This document shows, piece by piece, positions 26,294-34,954 of a stretch of DNA of 64,000 nucleotides. Within the stretch, counting starts at the first letter, position 1. Each line of letters opens with the position of its first letter. This DNA is from Crossiella sp. CA-258035 (GTDB taxonomy: Bacteria; Actinomycetota; Actinomycetes; Mycobacteriales; Pseudonocardiaceae), in contig NZ_CP116413.1 of the NCBI RefSeq assembly GCF_030064675.1, positions 7,028,501-7,092,500 on the forward strand, read 5' to 3'. The position numbers were made by a program, and so were the translations under genes. Below the pieces are notes generated by a model, which had not been told where the DNA came from, did no database searches, and saw nothing but the letters and a program-made list of their open reading frames with translations.

Positions 26294-27445
26294 GTGCTCC
26301 GAACCCGCTTCACCGCCCTGCTCACCGCGTTCCTCCTGCTGCTGACCACCTTGCTGTCCACCGCCACCGCGGCGGCCAAGCCCACCCTGGACCTGCCGGC
26401 CACCGGCGGCCCGTTCCCGGTCGGCACCACCAACCTGCACCTGGTCGACCACGCCCGCCCAGACCCGTGGGCGCCCTCGCCCGGACCACGCGAGCTGATG
26501 GTCCAGCTCTGGTACCCGGCCGTGCCCGTGGGCGCCCGCGCCCGCTACGGCGATCCCTCGGTCGACCGGCACTACGCCGACCTGATCACCGCGCTCGGCC
26601 TCGGCCGCGGCGAGCCGTTCCTGGACCGGGTGCGCCCCACCGCCCGCCTGGACGCGCCGGTGCTGCCGGGCAGGTGGCCGCTGCTGTTGCACAGCCACGG
26701 CCGCGGCTCGATGCGCAGCACCACCACCGCGATCGCCGAGGGCCTGGCCGCCAAGGGCTACCTGGTGGCGGCCGTGGACCACACCTACGACGCCGTCGTG
26801 GTCCGCTTCCCGGACGGCCGCACCGCCACCGCCAACCGCCCGGCCGAACCCACCGAGCCCGAACTGTCCGCCGAGGTCCAGGTCCGCGTGGCCGACCTGC
26901 GCTTCACCCTCGACCAGCTCAGCACCGCAGCCACCCCGCTCCGCCACCGCCTCGATCCGCACCGGACCGGCGTCTTCGGCCACTCCATCGGCGGCGACAC
27001 CGCCGCCGAGACCATGCGCGCCGACCGCCGCTTCCGGGTCGGCGCGAACCTGGACGGCGCCTTCTGGGGCGAGGCAAGGGACAAGGGCACCCCCGGCCCG
27101 TTCGCCCTGTTCACCGCTGGCCCAGGCGACCACCCGAGCTTCGCCGCCTGGCGCGCCAACCAGCAGTCCTGGGGCCGCCACTTCACCCTGCCCGCCGGCG
27201 TGCACAACACCCCCACCGACCTCCCCCTGTTCCCCGAGGTCTCCGGCCTCCGCGACCTCCTCAAAGACCACCCGGCCCTGTACCGCCAACTCTTCGGCAC
27301 CCTCGACGGCGTCCGCACCACACAGCTGTACCGCGCCTACCTCACCGCCCTGTTCGACCACCACCTGTCCGGCCGCCCAGCCCCGTTACTGGACCAGAAC
27401 TCCCCCCACTGGCCAGAACACAACCTCCTCTGGTCCCACCGCTAA
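26294..27445 (+). CDS. secreted alpha/beta hydrolase, PAF-acetylhydrolase/lipase-like (copy 1)
   Basis: The 383-residue protein has a signal peptide (residues 1-27, hydrophobic LLTAFLLLLTTLL) and the fold of platelet-activating-factor acetylhydrolase II and related polyester hydrolases. The nucleophile elbow is GHSIGG, the oxyanion region LLHSHGRGS, the acid probably in ANLDGAFWG, and the late histidine in AGVHNTP. The GTG at 26294 follows GGGGGAGAGAAAG closely. It likely cleaves esters outside the cell. A clear paralogue lies 745 bases downstream. Confidence 0.8.
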   Translation: MLRTRFTALLTAFLLLLTTLLSTATAAAKPTLDLPATGGPFPVGTTNLHLVDHARPDPWAPSPGPRELMVQLWYPAVPVGARARYGDPSVDRHYADLITALGLGRGEPFLDRVRPTARLDAPVLPGRWPLLLHSHGRGSMRSTTTAIAEGLAAKGYLVAAVDHTYDAVVVRFPDGRTATANRPAEPTEPELSAEVQVRVADLRFTLDQLSTAATPLRHRLDPHRTGVFGHSIGGDTAAETMRADRRFRVGANLDGAFWGEARDKGTPGPFALFTAGPGDHPSFAAWRANQQSWGRHFTLPAGVHNTPTDLPLFPEVSGLRDLLKDHPALYRQLFGTLDGVRTTQLYRAYLTALFDHHLSGRPAPLLDQNSPHWPEHNLLWSHR

Positions 27446-28190
27446 CCCCGCAACGGCGACCACGCCCAACTCCCACCGACCACACCCGCACTCGCCACCG
27501 CCGGACTCGACCTGACCGCAGCCCAACACCCGCTCGTCGCCACGGCCCGGTCTCGCCCAGCCCGGCGGTGAACACCACGGCGACCACCACCAACGGGAGA
27601 GCGCCCTCAGGCTCGGCGGCGACGCCCTCAGCCAGCCCGGCGCGCAGCAGTCGCCGCGGCACGTCCGCTTCCCCGCGACCTGCACGCAGCGCCAGCGACC
27701 ACCTCGGTTCGCCGTGGTCCCAGAACTTCTCCGCCACGGGCACCAGGCCCTCGGCCTGCCCAGGCCGACGGGTCCGGCCGGCACGCTGACCGCGCTCGGC
27801 CCCCAGACAGGCCGCGATCCCCGTCACCGACCCTGAACCAGCCAAGCCCGGAACCCGCCCGCCAGCCGACGCCGTCCGGGTCGCGGTCTCCGGTCTGGCT
27901 CACCCGCGCGCCACCGACACCGCCTCACTCACCCTGTCCGCCCCACCAACACCGGTCGCCTCGATCGGTTCCCCGGCGCTGCCACCCACCGCTCGCAAGC
28001 GTCCCGGACCGCCGGCACCCCGAACTCCGCGCCAGGCCCACGGCCGCCCACCGAGCTCGAACCGCACCACCACTTCGGTAGCTGAGAATCCTGAGAGCCC
28101 CAAAGGGCAGACCCCGCCCGCCAACGATCACCACCCCATTTCCGCTGGCAGGGTGAAAGGACGGTGAACCACCACTCCCGAGGGGATTCC
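27446..28190. other. 745-base stretch without a supported gene between two paralogues
   Basis: Several overlapping short frames exist on the minus strand (27342-27845, 27386-27784, 27900-28124), but none has a ribosome binding site, a recognisable domain or frame continuity. Text such as PVAEKFWDHGEPRWSLALRAG suggests that a gene may have decayed here. I see no RNA gene or transposon end. Confidence 0.4.
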
Positions 28191-29342
28191 ATGCGTTCAA
28201 CTCGGCTGCTGGCCGTGCTGCTGACCCTGGCCGCCGGCACCGCCACCGCCCTGCCCGCGGCGGCCGCACCCGCACGCACGCAGCACCTGGACCTGCCCGC
28301 CCCCACCGGCCGCCTGGCCGTGGGCGTCACCGACCTGCACCTGACCGACCCGTCCCGCCCCGATCCCTGGTCTCCAGTCCCGGCGGCCCGCGAGCTGATG
28401 GTCCGCGCCTGGTACCCCGCGATCGCGGTGACCCCGAGAGCCCGCTACGCCGACGACACCGTCAGCGGCACCCTGGCCGGCCACCTCAACGGCGTCATCG
28501 GCGGCGGGGTGAGCCCGTTCCTGGACCGGGTGCGCCCGCACGCGCGCCAGGACGCCCCGGTGTTCGGCGCGGGCTGGCCGGTGCTGCTGTACAGCCAGGG
28601 CCGCGGCGGCATGCGCGTCCTGTCCACGTCCCTGGCCGAGGACCTGGCCAGCCACGGCTACGTGGTGCTGTCCGTGGACCACACCTACGACGCCGCCGCG
28701 GTCCGCTTCCCGGACGGCCGCGTGGTCAGGGGAAACCGCCCCGAGATCCCCACCGGGGAACAACGGGCCGAGGAGCTCCGCGTCCGGGTCGCCGACCTGC
28801 GCACCACCCTCGACCAGGCCCGAGCGACCCCCCGCTTCCGCGGCCGCCTGGACCTGACCAAGATCGGCGCCCTCGGCCACTCCATGGGCGGCGCCACCGC
28901 CGCCGAGACCATGCGCGCCGACCCCCGCTTCCGCGCCGGCCTCAACCTGGACGGCGGCTTCTGGGACGGCGCCGCCAACCACGGCGTCCCCGGCCCCTTC
29001 CTGCTGCTCAGCACGGCGGCCCCCGACTACCCCACCTTCACCGCCTGGAAGGCCAACCACCGAGCCTGGGGCCGCCACTTCGCCCTGACCGGCGCCTCCC
29101 ACTACTCCGCCACCGACCTGTCCCTGTTCCCGGACATCTCCGGCGCCCGCGCCCTGCTGCACGACCGCCCAGCCGTCTTCACCGCCCTGTTCGGCGACCT
29201 GCCCGGCCCCAGGGCGACCCAGATCAACCGCACCTACACCCGGGCCTTCTTCCACCAACACCTGCACGGCATCCCCAGCCCCCTGCTCAACGCCCCCTCC
29301 CCCGACTACCCGGAACAAACCCTCCGCTGGTCCCACCCGTGA
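28191..29342 (+). CDS. secreted alpha/beta hydrolase, PAF-acetylhydrolase/lipase-like (copy 2)
   Basis: The 383-residue paralogue of the gene at 26294 has a signal peptide (to about residue 26, ending PAAAAPA), LLYSQGRGG, nucleophile elbow GHSMGG, LNLDGGFWDG and a histidine in GASHYSA. The ATG at 28191 follows GAGGGGATT. Identity to copy 1 is high through the catalytic core (for example VAVDHTYDA/LSVDHTYDA, VADLR-TLDQ). The copies probably arose by tandem duplication. A strong hairpin terminator follows. Confidence 0.8.
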   Translation: MRSTRLLAVLLTLAAGTATALPAAAAPARTQHLDLPAPTGRLAVGVTDLHLTDPSRPDPWSPVPAARELMVRAWYPAIAVTPRARYADDTVSGTLAGHLNGVIGGGVSPFLDRVRPHARQDAPVFGAGWPVLLYSQGRGGMRVLSTSLAEDLASHGYVVLSVDHTYDAAAVRFPDGRVVRGNRPEIPTGEQRAEELRVRVADLRTTLDQARATPRFRGRLDLTKIGALGHSMGGATAAETMRADPRFRAGLNLDGGFWDGAANHGVPGPFLLLSTAAPDYPTFTAWKANHRAWGRHFALTGASHYSATDLSLFPDISGARALLHDRPAVFTALFGDLPGPRATQINRTYTRAFFHQHLHGIPSPLLNAPSPDYPEQTLRWSHP

Positions 29343-29348
29343 CGAGCC

Positions 29349-29380
29349 CCGGGCAGCGGCCCCACCCCGCCGCTGCCCGG
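29349..29380 (+). terminator. hairpin terminator after second hydrolase
   Basis: CCGGGCAGCGG (29349-29359) pairs with CCGCTGCCCGG (29370-29380), an 11-bp perfect stem with a 10-base loop, 7 bases after the stop codon. There is no U-run. Confidence 0.65.
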
Positions 29381-29439
29381 TCGCCCCACCCCGCCCACGC
29401 GCGGATTCGTTGAGACACGGCACCAGATGAGCGGGCCGG

Positions 29440-29870
29440 TTCGCGCCGTGGTGAGCGGGAGCGGCGGAAGGTCGCGGTGTTCCTGCGACGCCCGCCCTCG
29501 TACTGGAACCCGGCGCGGCAGGCCGGCCATGTGCAGGCTCCGGTCGACGTCGTGGTGGGCGGCAGGGTGGTGAAGCCGTGGGTGAAGTGGTTCGTCGATG
29601 CCTGCCACAACGCGATGTGCGGGACGGGCCGTACGGCCGGTCGGGGGTCTGCCCGCGCAGGTCCGGATCGATCGGGGCAAGGACTTCCGGTCGAACGTGG
29701 TGGCCGACGCGCTGGGCGCGTTCGCGGGGCGGCGGTGGCTCGTCGGGCGGGCCGGTACGCCGGCGCGAACGCGGTACATCCCGCACCAGGAGCTCGAGAT
29801 CGAGGTGTTCGACGTGCCACGGGCGCAAGAGGACACGATCACGTCACGGTACCCCCCGCACCTCTGACAT
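29440..29870 (+). pseudogene. broken DDE/Mu-type transposase fragment
   Basis: Two adjacent frames contain pieces of an integrase-type transposase. One (from 29477) reads YWNPARQAGHVQAPVDVVV then VVKPWVKWFVDACHNAMCG, matching the first catalytic strand region where an aspartate is expected. The other (from 29598) reads VRIDRGKDFRSNVVADALGAF, matching the second catalytic D block (20 shown: RIDRGKDFRSNVVADALGAF). The frame changes near 29640, and the rest of the catalytic core is missing. It is therefore inactive. Confidence 0.6.
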
Positions 29871-30157
29871 ACCTGCCGAAATGGCGCATGGTCGAAGGTT
29901 GCCACGGTGCGGCAGCATTCGTGACAACAAGTCCGGACCGGCCACCAGAATGAGAGTCCGGCGCCTGAAGCGGTTGCCCGCCGAATCACCAGGTCGCCGA
30001 GCCGGCGCCATCCCGGGGCCGTCGAGCAAGCCCCGCCGACTTCGCCGCTCTCCAGCCCGCGGCTGACCAGGATGTCAGCCCTCACTGACACGCCGGGAAC
30101 GGCCGCGTAGCCAGCTTCACTGACATCGCGTGTCGCCTGCTGCTGACACGAGATGTC
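29868..30157. mobile_element. probable end region of a dead IS element
   Basis: The 290 bases after the transposase fragment carry several TGACA(C/T) copies (about 29869, 30104, 30121, 30144) in both orientations, with AGGATGTCAGCC and CTGACACG around 30070-30095. They end in a hairpin (30122-30157: GACATC and GTGTC pairing with GACAC and GATGTC). Repeated TGTCA-type sites are typical transposase-binding ends of Mu/IS481-like elements. No second end or target duplication was identified. Confidence 0.4.
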
Positions 30158-30237
30158 GTTCCCCGGGGCAGCGAGCTGTCGACTCAGATTTGTTGTTTCT
30201 CCCCCCAAATCCCGTCCAATCGTTGACAACCCACTGT

Positions 30238-30251
30238 TGAGAGCGCTCTCA
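30238..30251. promoter_or_regulatory. CebR/LacI-type operator upstream of GH16 gene
   Basis: TGAGAGCGCTCTCA is a perfect 14-bp palindrome close to the CebR operator TGGGAGCGCTCCCA that controls glucan-use genes in Streptomyces. A TTGACA box lies at 30223-30228, so the palindrome would sit within or just after the promoter. This suggests repression of the glucanase until glucan oligosaccharides are present. Confidence 0.65.
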
Positions 30252-30346
30252 TCAACCCACGGCAACGCGGCCGGAGACGCACCGGCCGTGGCCCGCACCC
30301 CTTCCGCCTGCTGTGCCGCCGCCACGGACCGAGGAGGCGCTCGCAC

Positions 30347-31762
30347 ATGTCCACCGCCAGTCCCCCCGCTCACCGATCTCGCTCCCGTCGCTGGGCGATC
30401 GGCGCCGCCGTGGCCGCCGCGGCCATGGTCGTCCCGCTGTCCCTGTTCGCTCCGGCCGGCGCGGCCGTTCCGCCGCCACCGCCTGGCTGGTCCCAGGTCT
30501 GGGCCGATGACTTCAACGGGCCCTCCGGCTCCCTGCCCTCGGGCAACAACTGGATCTTCGACATCGGCCACGGCTATCCCGGCGGGCCCGCCAACTGGGG
30601 CACCGGGGAGATCGCCTACCACACCAACAGCCCGAACAACGTCAGCCTGGACGGCGGCGGCAACCTGCGGATCACCCCGCTGCGGGACGGCGCCGGGAAC
30701 TGGACCTCGGCCCGGATCGAGACCCACCGCGGCGACTTCCAGGCGCCCGCCGGTGGGGTGCTGGCCATCGAGGGCCGGATCCAGATGCCCAACGTCACCG
30801 GCACCGCGGCGCTCGGGTACTGGCCCGCGTTCTGGGCGCTGGGCACGCCATACCGCGGGAACTACTGGAACTGGCCGGGTATCGGTGAGTTCGACATCAT
30901 GGAGAACGTCAACGGGATCAACTCGGTCTGGGGCGTGCTGCACTGCGGGGTCAACCCCGGCGGCCCGTGCAACGAGACCAACGGCCTCGGCGCCAGCCGG
31001 GCCTGCCCCGGCGCGAGCTGCCAGTCGGCCTTCCACACCTACCGGTTCGAGTGGGACCGCTCGGTCTCGCCCAACCAACTCCGCTGGTACGTCGACGGCC
31101 AGCAGTTCCACAGCGTCCGCCAGGACCAGTTCGACGCGGGCACCTGGAACAACATGACCAGCCACGGCTACTTCATCATCCTCAACGTGGCCATCGGCGG
31201 CGCCTTCCCCAATGGCGTGCACGGCGGCACCACCCCGGTGGCCGGCACCGTGCCGGGGCGGCCGATGCTGGTCGACTACGTCGCGGTCTTCCAGCGCGGC
31301 GGTGGCGGCGGCAACCCGACCACGACCAGCGCGCCGCCGCCCGCGGGTGGCAGCGCGTACAGCCGGTGGGAGGCCGAGCGGTTCGCCGCGCAGTCCGGGG
31401 TGCGCACCGAGTCCACTTCGGACAGTGGTGGCGGCTCGAACATCGGCGGCGTCGGCAACGGCGACTGGGTGCAGTACCGGGGCGTGGACTTCGGTTCCGG
31501 TGGTGCGCGGCAGGTGCAGGCCAGGGTGGCCTCCGGCGCGGGTGGCGGGGTCAGCGGGCTGGTCGAGGTGCGGCTGGACAGCCGGACCGGTCCGGTGATC
31601 GGGTCCTTCGCGGTGGGCGACACCGGTGGCTGGCAGAGCTGGCGGACCGTGCCGGCCAACCTCAGCCACACCACCGGGGTGCACGACGTCTACCTGACCT
31701 TCGCCAGCGGGCAGCCCGCGGACTTCGTCAACGTCAACTGGTTCGCCTTCGCCGCCAGTTAG
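30347..31762 (+). CDS. secreted GH16 beta-glucanase with CBM6-type module
   Basis: The 471-residue protein has a signal peptide (to about residue 40). A GH16 domain follows, with the retaining-enzyme catalytic motif GEFDIMEN (EXDXXE), as in laminarinases that cut beta-1,3 or beta-1,3-1,4-glucan. A Gly/Thr/Pro linker (TTTSAPPPAGG) leads to a CBM6-like module (YSRWEAERFAAQ, GWQSWRTV, FVNVNWFAF) that binds glucan. AGGAGG lies 9 bases before the ATG. A LacI-type operator is located 96 bases upstream. It fits extracellular use of fungal or plant wall glucan. Confidence 0.9.
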   Translation: MSTASPPAHRSRSRRWAIGAAVAAAAMVVPLSLFAPAGAAVPPPPPGWSQVWADDFNGPSGSLPSGNNWIFDIGHGYPGGPANWGTGEIAYHTNSPNNVSLDGGGNLRITPLRDGAGNWTSARIETHRGDFQAPAGGVLAIEGRIQMPNVTGTAALGYWPAFWALGTPYRGNYWNWPGIGEFDIMENVNGINSVWGVLHCGVNPGGPCNETNGLGASRACPGASCQSAFHTYRFEWDRSVSPNQLRWYVDGQQFHSVRQDQFDAGTWNNMTSHGYFIILNVAIGGAFPNGVHGGTTPVAGTVPGRPMLVDYVAVFQRGGGGGNPTTTSAPPPAGGSAYSRWEAERFAAQSGVRTESTSDSGGGSNIGGVGNGDWVQYRGVDFGSGGARQVQARVASGAGGGVSGLVEVRLDSRTGPVIGSFAVGDTGGWQSWRTVPANLSHTTGVHDVYLTFASGQPADFVNVNWFAFAAS

Positions 31763-31841
31763 CCAGACCCGGCCGCACCCCAAACTGACCGCACCGAATG
31801 TGACATTGTTTACACACGTAGTCACCGCCCCGGGTTAGTTT

Positions 31842-31876
31842 GCCCCCTTGACCGAGGTCTCTCGGCGCAAGGGGGC
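31842..31876 (+). promoter_or_regulatory. hairpin enclosing the espG ribosome binding site
   Basis: GCCCCCTTG (31842-31850) pairs perfectly with CAAGGGGGC (31868-31876), and inside it CCGAG pairs with CTCGG around a 4-base loop. The right arm contains AAGGGGG, the only Shine-Dalgarno sequence for the ATG at 31883. The fold could limit translation. It could instead serve as a terminator for the GH16 gene, whose stop is 80 bases upstream. Confidence 0.5.
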
Positions 31877-31882
31877 TTGGCG

Positions 31883-32698
31883 ATGGGCGGCGAACCGCAC
31901 GCGATGACCACGATGGTGCTGACCGCGACCGAGTTCGAGGTGGTGTGGGCGCGGCTCTCGCTCGGCGAGCCGCCGCTGGCGCTGGAGCTGCCGAGCTTCG
32001 GCGCCACCGACTCCGAGCGCCGGATGCTGACCGCGCTGGCCATGGAGTCGCTGCGGCAGCGCGGCCTGGCCGACCGGGTCGGGCCGACCTCCTGGCTCAC
32101 CGACGCCTGCATCGGCCTGGCCGAGTACACCTGGTCCCTGGACGCCCGGCTGTGGACCGGCGAGCTGCTGCGCGCCTTCGGCGCCGCCCGCGGCGAGAGC
32201 GGCACGCTGGCGGTGCGCATCGGGGACACCGTGCACCTGACCCGCCTGCCCGACTACCTGCTGCCCACCGACCTGGCCACGCTGGCCGGCGGCACTCCCA
32301 GCGGGCCAGGCGAGGCGCTGAGCGTGCGCGGTGACTCCCTGGACGCCGCCGCCCGGGCCGCGGGTACGGACCCGGTGGCCTTCGCCGAGGTGCTGACCGC
32401 GCGCGGCGAGACGCCGCAGGCCGCCCGCGAGTTGGCCAGGCGCTGCGCCGGATCGGGCTGGTGGGGCCAGTTCGGCTGCACGGTGCGGGACCGGTACGGC
32501 GCGACCAGGCGGGGCAGCCGGGTGGTGGCCTTCCACGACGTGCCGGGACGCGGCCGGTACCTGGTGCTGCGCCGGGTGGAGAACGGCGGCGTGGTGTGGG
32601 TGACCGTGCTGCCCGGCGGCAGCAGGCAGCTGGTCGCCCAGCTGATCGCCCTCCGCGACGAGACCACGGCCGTCCACGGCGCGAACGGCAGACGCTGA
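31883..32698 (+). CDS. ESX secretion-associated EspG family protein
   Basis: The 271-residue protein starts with the EspG-like pattern VLTATEFEVVWARLSLGEPP and ends with a beta segment (RYLVLRRVENGGVVWVTVLP) typical of the family. EspG proteins are cytosolic chaperones that bind PE/PPE proteins for type VII secretion. Here no EccC, EsxA/B, PE or PPE gene is present, so it is an orphan. The ATG at 31883 lies 7 bases after AAGGGGG; a TTG at 31877 is also in frame. It is followed by the GTGTTGGCC repeats. Confidence 0.75.
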   Translation: MGGEPHAMTTMVLTATEFEVVWARLSLGEPPLALELPSFGATDSERRMLTALAMESLRQRGLADRVGPTSWLTDACIGLAEYTWSLDARLWTGELLRAFGAARGESGTLAVRIGDTVHLTRLPDYLLPTDLATLAGGTPSGPGEALSVRGDSLDAAARAAGTDPVAFAEVLTARGETPQAARELARRCAGSGWWGQFGCTVRDRYGATRRGSRVVAFHDVPGRGRYLVLRRVENGGVVWVTVLPGGSRQLVAQLIALRDETTAVHGANGRR

Positions 32699-32707
32699 CC
32701 CACCCGC

Positions 32708-32760
32708 GTGTTGGCCGAACTCGTACCCCGTGTTGGCCGAACTCGTACCCCGTGTTGGCC
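32708..32760. repeat. GTGTTGGCC repeat array, three direct units
   Basis: Three direct copies of GTGTTGGCC start at 32708, 32730 and 32752, exactly 22 bases apart. The first two units are identical over the full 22 bases (core GTGTTGGCCGAACTCGTAC). The array fills most of the 83-base gap between the convergent espG and flavin reductase genes. It belongs to the same family as 43945-44110. Confidence 0.85.
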
Positions 32761-32781
32761 GGAGCCGGCGCCCCGGCCGCC

Positions 32782-34077
32782 TCACCGCTCCCCCCTCCTC
32801 CCGCACCACCGCCCCCGCCGCGACCGTCCGCCGTCCGGCGGCATCCCCCGTGGCGTCTCCGTCTCCCCCGGCGAGGGCCGCGGCGAGCCCACCGCGGACT
32901 GCCGGTCCAGCTCCGCGGTCCACTGCCGCATCCCGCGCGGGCTGTCCCAGGCCGCCACCCCCACCAGCCAGCCGCGCCGCACGTACCCGCAGACCTGGTG
33001 GCCCAGCGAGCGCGCCCCGGCCAGCGCGATGGTGTCCCCGGCCAGCGCGGGCGCGCCCGCGGCCTGGATCCGCACGCCGTGCTGGGCCGACCAGAACCGC
33101 GGCAGCGGGGTGAACGGGCGGGCGCCCGGGCCGGCCAGCAGGCTGTCCGCGGCGGCCCGGCCCATCTCCACCGCGTTGATCCAGTGCTCCACCCGGCGCG
33201 GGACCTCGTCGAAGCGCAGGTTGGGCCAGCGGGCCAGGTCACCGGCGACCACCACGTCCCTGGCGCCGACGGCGTGGCAGGTGGCCTCGCACAGCACGCC
33301 GTCCTCCAGCACCAGGCCGGAGCCGCGCAGCCAGTAGCTGGCCGGGACCGCGCCGACGGCGAGCACCACGCAGCGGGCGGAGACCAGCTGGCCGTCGGTG
33401 AGCTGCACCGCGATCCCGCCGGGGTAGGGCGCGAACCGCCACACCGTGACGCCCAGGGCCAGGCGGACCCCGGCGTCGCGGTGCAGGCGGGTGACCGCGG
33501 CGCCCATCCGCTCGCCCAGCACGTCGCCGAGCAGGTCGCCGCCGCGGTCGACCAGCAGCACCGGGATGTCCATGGCGCGCAGGCTGGCGGCCAGCTCGCA
33601 GCCGAGGAACCCGCCGCCGACGATCACCACCGGCCCGCTGCCGGTGGTCACGTTGCGGTGCAGGGCAAGGCCGTCGCTCATGGTGCGCAGCACCTGCACC
33701 CGCCGGTCGTGCCGGGGCGCGCCGGGCAGGTGCCGGGCCTGCGACCCGGTGGCCACCACCAGGCCGTCGTAGCGCAGCTCCTCCCCGCGCGGCAACAGCA
33801 GCAGCCTGCGGTCCACGTCCAGCGCGGCGGCCCGGGATCCCAGCCGCCACACCACATCCAGCTCCGGCAGTCCGGGCAGTGTCAGCTCCTCCGGCCCGGC
33901 CTGCCCCAGCAACAGCTGCTGCGCAAGGGCCGGACGGTGGTAAGGCAGCCGCGGTTCCTCACCCACCACCAGGAGCTCACCGGAGAAACCCTGCTCCCGC
34001 AAGCGTTCCGCCGCGTTCAGTCCGGCCGGACCCGTGCCGACGACCACGATCCGTTCGGCCCGCCCGGTCAGGGCCAT
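32782..34077 (-). CDS. NAD(P)/FAD-dependent oxidoreductase (ferredoxin-reductase-like)
   Basis: The 431-residue protein has an N-terminal FAD motif VVVGTGPAGLNAAE, an NAD(P) motif IVGGGFLGCELA and a DVVVAGDLA segment closing the flavin site. This is the two-dinucleotide-binding fold of rubredoxin/ferredoxin reductases such as those of dioxygenases and P450 chains. The last 50 residues are Arg/Gly-rich. It follows the ferric-reductase-like membrane protein by one base, so it probably passes electrons to it or to an unknown ferredoxin. Confidence 0.85.
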   Translation of the reverse strand: MALTGRAERIVVVGTGPAGLNAAERLREQGFSGELLVVGEEPRLPYHRPALAQQLLLGQAGPEELTLPGLPELDVVWRLGSRAAALDVDRRLLLLPRGEELRYDGLVVATGSQARHLPGAPRHDRRVQVLRTMSDGLALHRNVTTGSGPVVIVGGGFLGCELAASLRAMDIPVLLVDRGGDLLGDVLGERMGAAVTRLHRDAGVRLALGVTVWRFAPYPGGIAVQLTDGQLVSARCVVLAVGAVPASYWLRGSGLVLEDGVLCEATCHAVGARDVVVAGDLARWPNLRFDEVPRRVEHWINAVEMGRAAADSLLAGPGARPFTPLPRFWSAQHGVRIQAAGAPALAGDTIALAGARSLGHQVCGYVRRGWLVGVAAWDSPRGMRQWTAELDRQSAVGSPRPSPGETETPRGMPPDGGRSRRGRWCGRRGER

Positions 34078-34078
34078 C

Positions 34079-34675
34079 TCACGGCGCCTCCTCGATGATC
34101 CGGGCGGAGACCAGCACCCGCGCGGGCAGGAAACGCAGCACCGCCAAGGTCAGCACCGGCACCACCAAGGTCACCCCGGCCAGCCACAGCAACGCGATCC
34201 GGCCACCGGCGAGGGCGCCCAGCAGCACGTGCGCCACCCCGAGCAGCGCGGCTGGATAGGCCAACCGGTGCAACCACAGCCATCTCCGGTAGCCCAGCAG
34301 CCGGCGCAGTGCCACCGAGAGCGTGACCACGAGCATCAGCTCGAAGGCCAGCGCGCCCAGCGCCTGCCGCAGCGGCGCGCCCGCCGCGGCCGGGAACAGC
34401 AGGTTGACCAGCCCGAAACGCTCCTCCCGCAAGAACAACAGGGTCAGCACGTGGCTGAGCACGAAGGCCAGCGTGACCGTGGCCAGCAGCAGGTGCCCCG
34501 AGCGCACGGTCTGCCTGCCGGTGGCCCTGCGCACCCAGCCCGCGCTGGTGAACACGCCCCAGCACAGGGTCAGGCACAGCAGGCCGTAGGCCAGCCAGCC
34601 CGACAGCGCGGCCGCCGCGCGCACCCCCTCGTCCTGGGTGCTGGCGGCGAGTTGCAGGACCGGATGGTGCGGCAT
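34079..34675 (-). CDS. ferric-reductase-like transmembrane haem protein
   Basis: The 198-residue protein has about five or six membrane helices. Histidines lie where haem-binding pairs are found in FRD/MsrQ-like domains (SGHLLLATVTLAFVLSHVL and WLHRLAYPAALLGVAHVL). It would carry electrons across the membrane, probably supplied by the downstream flavoprotein. The ATG at 34675 is selected because the first helix follows soon after; a longer frame to 34975 lacks coding character. It diverges from the ECF sigma gene. Confidence 0.75.
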   Translation of the reverse strand: MPHHPVLQLAASTQDEGVRAAAALSGWLAYGLLCLTLCWGVFTSAGWVRRATGRQTVRSGHLLLATVTLAFVLSHVLTLLFLREERFGLVNLLFPAAAGAPLRQALGALAFELMLVVTLSVALRRLLGYRRWLWLHRLAYPAALLGVAHVLLGALAGGRIALLWLAGVTLVVPVLTLAVLRFLPARVLVSARIIEEAP

Positions 34676-34954
34676 GGGCGCCTCCGGGGCGGCACGGGCG
34701 AGGAGGAACCCGGGTAGGCCAGGGGGTGCGGCCCGGCCTACCCGGGCTTTTCCGGCGATCCGGGAGGGAAAACCGGAAGCTTCGCGGACGGTGACCTCAT
34801 GTGTCCATAGTGGACAGTCCCTTCGTGACGACGCGCCAACGATTACGGATCCCCGCCCGGGGTGGTTCAACCTCGCCGCAAAATCAGTCCAAATCCGTCG
34901 CGGACACAAAAAGATCGGCCGCAGCCCTGTACGAAACCCGTTGCTGGGGACAGG

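Noticed and set aside
27342..27845. 167-aa minus-strand gene between the hydrolase paralogues
   Set aside because: It overlaps the end of the first hydrolase by about 100 bases, lacks a ribosome binding site and has no recognisable domain.
29477..29953. intact 158-aa protein
   Set aside because: Only its first half matches a transposase; the second half is a shifted frame of the same gene.
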